Below are positions 7,691 to 10,763 of a stretch of DNA of 10,763 nt, one piece after another. The stretch covers positions 1-10,763 of the forward strand of contig DTUG01000147.1 of the NCBI GenBank assembly GCA_012964275.1. The letters run 5' to 3'. Position 1 is the stretch's first letter. The number at the start of each line of letters is the position of its first letter. Origin of the DNA: Fidelibacterota bacterium. GTDB taxonomy: Bacteria; Fidelibacterota; Marinisomatia; Marinisomatales; UBA1611. The position numbers and the translations under genes were made by a program. The notes beneath the pieces are model-generated. The model searched no databases, was not told where the DNA came from, and saw only the letters and a program-made list of their open reading frames with translations.

Positions 7691-9043
7691 ATGAAGCGTT
7701 TAGGGATAGTACTCTGTCTCTACATTATCTTTTCGACTTCTATTTTCGCACAGAGCGAAGCAGGGGCGATCTTTTTACTGATTGCTCCGGGTGCTCGTGC
7801 AGGTGGTATGGGCGAAGCACAGGTCGCTGTTGCCGATGACGCTTATGCCAGTTATTGGAATCCTGCTGGATTAGGTTTTCTAGATGGGACAGAATTGGCA
7901 ATGATGCACGTTAACTGGTTGCCCGGTCTGGCCGATGACCTTTATTATGAATTTCTTGCTTTTCGCCGGCATTATCCTACCCTGGGAACCATCGGTGGTC
8001 ATATCATTTTTTTAAATCTTGGTGAACAGATCAGAACGAGTGAAATTGGTGAGGAATTAGGTACCTTCACCAGCTATATGACAGCATTGTCAATGTCATA
8101 CAGCGCATTGATCTCTCAAGATAAATCATTCGGGCTTAATGCCAAAATTTCTTACCAGCATCTGGTTGAAATCGGTGCTGGAAGTGAAAAAGGAAAGGGC
8201 ACTTCTACAGATTTTGGTTTTGATGTTGGTTATATGCGGAAAAATTGGCTGTTGAATGATCTAACTCTTGGTATAATGGTATCTAATATAGGTCCTAAAG
8301 TATCTTTCATTGATCCCGATCAGGCCGATCCTCAACCCACTAACCTGAGTCTCGGAATAAACTATGCTATCGTTAATACGGAGTACAACAAATTGAATAT
8401 TGTATACGATGTGGATAAACTTCTGGTGGCATCCTATCCAGACATGGACTGGGATGACAATGGCTATATTGGCGGATACGATGAAGATGGCAATAAAAGT
8501 CCTGGTAATGACTACAATAAGGAAGGAAAAACTGAAATAGCCCATACCGATCCAATTTATTTGGCGTTATTTACTTCTTGGGTAGACGACTGGTTTCTTG
8601 GCGGAGATATAGATAGGGTAATTTCCGGTGAATATGGTGATAAAGTAATTGGCGGTTGGACCTGGGATGATTCGTTCGATGCAAATGACAATGGAAAACC
8701 TGATCCTGAAGAAATGGAAAAAACTATAAATTCTAATCCCGGGGATTCAGATTGGGGCATATACAATGAGTGGGGACAGAAGGAAGTTGGAAGTAATAAT
8801 GATCGTTCATTATCAAATGAATTGGATAAGCTTGTACACAATTCTGGCATAGAATACTGGTATGGCAAATATTTCGCAATTCGATCCGGTTATTACTATG
8901 ATAAAACGGGCAAAATAAGTAATCCTACGTTTGGCATTGGGTTACGATTTGCCGGTTATGGATTTGATTTTGGATATACCTATGGAGAACCTGGGCATCC
9001 ATTGACGAATACGATGCGGTTCTCCCTTAATATGGAATTCTAA
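7691..9043 (+). CDS. PorV/PorQ-family outer-membrane protein
   Basis: This 450-residue protein has a clear signal peptide (MKRLGIVLCLYIIFSTSIFA, cleavage before Gln21). The mature N-terminus 'FLLIAPGARAGGMGEAQVAVADDAYASYWNPAGL' (in segments, residues 28-61) is the hallmark of the PorV/PorQ family. These are FadL-like barrels, and PorV shuttles type IX secretion cargo to the cell-surface attachment complex. The C-terminus ends 'RFSLNMEF', with a terminal Phe as usual for outer-membrane barrels. Residues about 250-385 form an unusually acidic, Asp/Asn/Gly-rich region with two EF-hand-like loops (253-264 and 330-341). It has its own putative promoter and a strong ribosome-binding site. A secreted M6-like protein follows after 13 bp, suggesting a barrel-cargo pair. 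It may be a PorV paralogue rather than the housekeeping PorV; type IX function cannot be proven from this window. Confidence 0.88.
   Translation: MKRLGIVLCLYIIFSTSIFAQSEAGAIFLLIAPGARAGGMGEAQVAVADDAYASYWNPAGLGFLDGTELAMMHVNWLPGLADDLYYEFLAFRRHYPTLGTIGGHIIFLNLGEQIRTSEIGEELGTFTSYMTALSMSYSALISQDKSFGLNAKISYQHLVEIGAGSEKGKGTSTDFGFDVGYMRKNWLLNDLTLGIMVSNIGPKVSFIDPDQADPQPTNLSLGINYAIVNTEYNKLNIVYDVDKLLVASYPDMDWDDNGYIGGYDEDGNKSPGNDYNKEGKTEIAHTDPIYLALFTSWVDDWFLGGDIDRVISGEYGDKVIGGWTWDDSFDANDNGKPDPEEMEKTINSNPGDSDWGIYNEWGQKEVGSNNDRSLSNELDKLVHNSGIEYWYGKYFAIRSGYYYDKTGKISNPTFGIGLRFAGYGFDFGYTYGEPGHPLTNTMRFSLNMEF
8447..8482 (+). other. EF-hand-like calcium loop 1 within the PorV-like protein
   Basis: Residues 253-264 read DWDDNGYIGGYD, fitting the EF-hand loop pattern: D at 1, D at 3, N at 5, G at 6, I at 8 and an acidic residue at 12 (Asp rather than the usual Glu). 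No flanking E and F helices are apparent, so it is more likely a stand-alone calcium loop in an extracellular segment. Confidence 0.5.
8678..8713 (+). other. EF-hand-like calcium loop 2 within the PorV-like protein
   Basis: Residues 330-341 read DANDNGKPDPEE. This fits D1-x-N3-x-N5-G6-x-x-D9-x-x-E12; only the hydrophobic residue at position 8 (Pro here) departs from a canonical loop. It resembles the DxNxDGxxDxxE loops of thrombospondin type 3-like and dockerin-like calcium repeats. Confidence 0.55.
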
Positions 9044-9056
9044 AGCATTTGCACCT

Positions 9057-10763
9057 ATGGCGTCAAAGCTTCCTTTGGGCTGGGTTTTGGCTTCAGCATG
9101 TATTTTATCATTTACACGGGCTGAAGTAACAGGCAATCTCCGTATTTGTGTACTTCGGATTAGTTTCAAGGAGGATGCAAAGGCAAGCACAACAGGCAAC
9201 GGTCAATTTCTGACTTTAAATGAAGGAATGGACTGCGAATTTTACCAAATTGATCCACCACCGCATAATCAAAGTTATTTTGAATCACAACTGAAAGCGG
9301 TAGACAGCTATTTTAGGTCAGTTTCTTACGGTAATTTTGGACTTGATCTAAATTATTCTCAGATATACCCGTTTGATAACAGTGGATATAGCCTACAAAA
9401 TGAGATGGCTTATTATCATCCCTATAATCAAGATGATTTGCATGAATCACGCCTTGTTGCATTATTTCAACATTCCTTGGAAGCAGCATATGTTCAGGAT
9501 AGTATAAATTTTTCTAATTTTGACCTGATTGTTGTTTTTCACGCTGGGATAGGACAGGATTTTACTCTCCCTTTTCTTGATCCAACTCCAGAAGATATCC
9601 CTTCTACGTTTGTTGATCAGAAAATGATATTGGAATCTACAGGGTACAATGGCATCGCTGTTGGACCAGCCTTTGTTACTCACGGAATCATTCTACCAGA
9701 AACACAAAACCATCTTCAGTATGATATCGCGATTGATATGTTTTCAAGTGTCACTGAACCATGTGACTACCAATATGGTTTGACAGGGACCTTTTCCTTG
9801 ATGATCGGATTTGCTGTGGGACTACCGCCTCTATGGGATATTGAATCAGGAGATAGCAGGGTTGGAATATTTGGATTAATGGATCAGGGGTCTAACAATG
9901 GACGTGGACTGATTCCTGCACCCCCGGATGCTTGGACACGTACATTTGCGGGCTGGGAAACACCTATGACAGTCATTCCTGGAAACCAGGTTAATCTACC
10001 TGCTCGCAGTGAGGACAACTTGGTGAAGATTATTATCAATCGAGATGAATATTTTCTTATAGAGAATCGTACAAATTATGTACAAGATGGCGTCAGTCTG
10101 GATTCTATGAGATATCTTCTTTGGGAGCAATCTGATGTATATCCGCCATTTATTAAAGTTCTTTTCGACTCTATAGATGTTGAAAGAGATACAAACGGCG
10201 TTATAACGGGAATCCCAGGCTATGATCTGGGAATGCCTGCAGCAGGATTTTTAATATGGCATATAGATGAAAACAGGATTCAGGCAGGGCTTAACGATTA
10301 TTCAGTAAATAGAGATTTGAATATGTTGGGAATCGATCTGGAAGAGGCAGATGGGGCACAAGATTTAGGGTACCCATCATTTTTTATGTTTACTAATCCC
10401 TCAGCGGGCTATTTCGGAGATATGTGGTTCAATGGCAATAAGGAGTATGAGCGGGCTAATCCAGAGATGGGTGGCTTGCCTCCGACATTTAATCCATATA
10501 CGTTCCCCAATACAAATGCCAATAATGGTTCATCGACTTTTTTATCTATTGGCAATATTAGTGACCCCGGTGATACCATGTCTTTTATTGTCAGCAATTC
10601 AATGATTATGGCAGGATTCCCGGATACGACTGCATTTATACGCTCCGTGTTTGATTTGGATGGCGATGGTGTAAATGAGATCATTGGCGGACATGATTCT
10701 CTATGGATGGCTCAATCTAACAATTTAACAGATCGACTATATTTCCATGAATTAGAAACCAAT
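9057..10763 (+). CDS. Secreted M6-family metallopeptidase-like protein, zinc motif degenerate (3' partial)
   Basis: The frame opens at ATG 9057 and runs 569 codons off the right edge without a stop. A signal peptide (residues 1-22, ending TRA) leads into M6 (immune inhibitor A-like) landmarks: 'RISFKED' with 'TTGNGQF' (34-51), 'SYFRSVSYGNFGLDL' (84-98), 'FDLIVVFHAGIG' (155-166), 'TPEDIPSTF' (177-185), 'GLPPLWD' (255-261), 'GIFGLMDQG' (270-278), 'DAWTRTFAGW' (291-300), 'YFLIENR' (332-338) and 'GFLIWHIDEN' (397-406). The expected HEFGH zinc/catalytic motif before GLP reads L248-M-I-G-F252, so all three catalytic His/Glu residues are gone while the surroundings are intact. An FG-GAP-like repeat begins near residue 531. 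No good Shine-Dalgarno is seen. The start lies 13 bp after the PorV-like stop, so the two are probably co-transcribed. The likely role is a surface or secreted pseudopeptidase. A C-terminal sorting domain, if any, is beyond the window. Confidence 0.85.
   Translation, partial: MASKLPLGWVLASACILSFTRAEVTGNLRICVLRISFKEDAKASTTGNGQFLTLNEGMDCEFYQIDPPPHNQSYFESQLKAVDSYFRSVSYGNFGLDLNYSQIYPFDNSGYSLQNEMAYYHPYNQDDLHESRLVALFQHSLEAAYVQDSINFSNFDLIVVFHAGIGQDFTLPFLDPTPEDIPSTFVDQKMILESTGYNGIAVGPAFVTHGIILPETQNHLQYDIAIDMFSSVTEPCDYQYGLTGTFSLMIGFAVGLPPLWDIESGDSRVGIFGLMDQGSNNGRGLIPAPPDAWTRTFAGWETPMTVIPGNQVNLPARSEDNLVKIIINRDEYFLIENRTNYVQDGVSLDSMRYLLWEQSDVYPPFIKVLFDSIDVERDTNGVITGIPGYDLGMPAAGFLIWHIDENRIQAGLNDYSVNRDLNMLGIDLEEADGAQDLGYPSFFMFTNPSAGYFGDMWFNGNKEYERANPEMGGLPPTFNPYTFPNTNANNGSSTFLSIGNISDPGDTMSFIVSNSMIMAGFPDTTAFIRSVFDLDGDGVNEIIGGHDSLWMAQSNNLTDRLYFHELETN
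9798..9812 (+). other. Degenerate HExxH site of the M6-like protein
   Basis: These five codons encode L-M-I-G-F (residues 248-252), exactly where active M6 peptidases have H-E-F-G-H. The register is fixed by the following 'AVGLPPLWD', equivalent to 'xLGLPDLYD' in active enzymes. Both zinc-binding histidines and the general-base glutamate are absent. Confidence 0.8.
10647..10691 (+). other. Start of FG-GAP/VCBS-type calcium-binding repeat region
   Basis: Residues 531-545 of the M6-like protein read VFDLDGDGVNEIIGG, the DxDGDGxxE calcium loop plus hydrophobic strand of FG-GAP/VCBS repeats, which form beta-propeller blades in secreted proteins. More blades probably follow beyond the right edge. 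Confidence 0.7.

Noticed and set aside
9798..9812. Frameshift or sequencing error as the reason for the missing HExxH
   Set aside because: The frame is continuous on both sides, and flanking M6 motifs are in register. Three separate residue changes, not an indel, are needed to explain L-M-I-G-F.
1..10763. Several antisense and out-of-frame open frames of 60-122 codons, for example 8557-8868 and 10409-10684 on the minus strand and 6005-6373 on the plus strand
   Set aside because: All lie inside well-recognised genes on the plus strand. They have no recognisable domains or signals of their own, and their composition follows the overlying gene.
1..10763. tRNA, rRNA, CRISPR, insertion sequence or phage remnants
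   Set aside because: No repeat arrays, transposase or integrase motifs, terminal inverted repeats or RNA-gene signatures were seen, and coding sequence fills almost the entire window.

Overview
The window is a protein-coding stretch on the + strand, AT-rich by eye, from a Gram-negative bacterium. The best guess is the FCB (Fibrobacterota/Chlorobiota/Bacteroidota) superphylum, with a Marinimicrobia-like lineage as leading but unproven hypothesis. Three things point there. The serine hydroxymethyltransferase has the 'NPWGK' insertion and 'DVAHPSG' signature I associate with Bacteroidota-type GlyA. There is a PorV/PorQ-family outer-membrane protein. There is also a secreted M6-peptidase-like protein leading into FG-GAP repeats, a cargo type common where type IX secretion occurs. 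No RNA genes, CRISPR arrays, insertion sequences or prophage parts were seen.

Region 1 (1-7532) is one very compact run of six genes with gaps of 14 bp or less, or overlaps. In order: an outer-membrane beta-barrel protein cut by the left edge, a TPR protein with an N-terminal membrane anchor or signal, glyA, a TatT-type TPR lipoprotein, a DctP-type TRAP solute-binding protein, and a fused DctQ-DctM TRAP permease. The last three form a complete TatT-linked TRAP importer. With the outer-membrane barrel and the TPR protein, the run could encode an uptake route across both membranes. glyA, a housekeeping enzyme of one-carbon metabolism, sits in the middle.

Region 2 (7533-7690) is the only real intergenic gap. 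It holds a good sigma70-like promoter (TTGACA, 18 bp, TATATT), a small GC hairpin in the leader, and a clear AGGAG ribosome-binding site. No convincing terminator for region 1 is visible.

Region 3 (7691-10763) holds a PorV/PorQ-family barrel protein and, 13 bp later, a long secreted protein that runs off the right edge with no stop codon. That protein has the M6 (immune inhibitor A) metallopeptidase framework, but the HExxH zinc motif is replaced by L-M-I-G-F. It therefore looks like a pseudopeptidase, followed by the start of an FG-GAP/VCBS calcium-binding repeat. A PorV-like protein next to a secreted, catalytically dead M6 protein is the most interesting part of the window.
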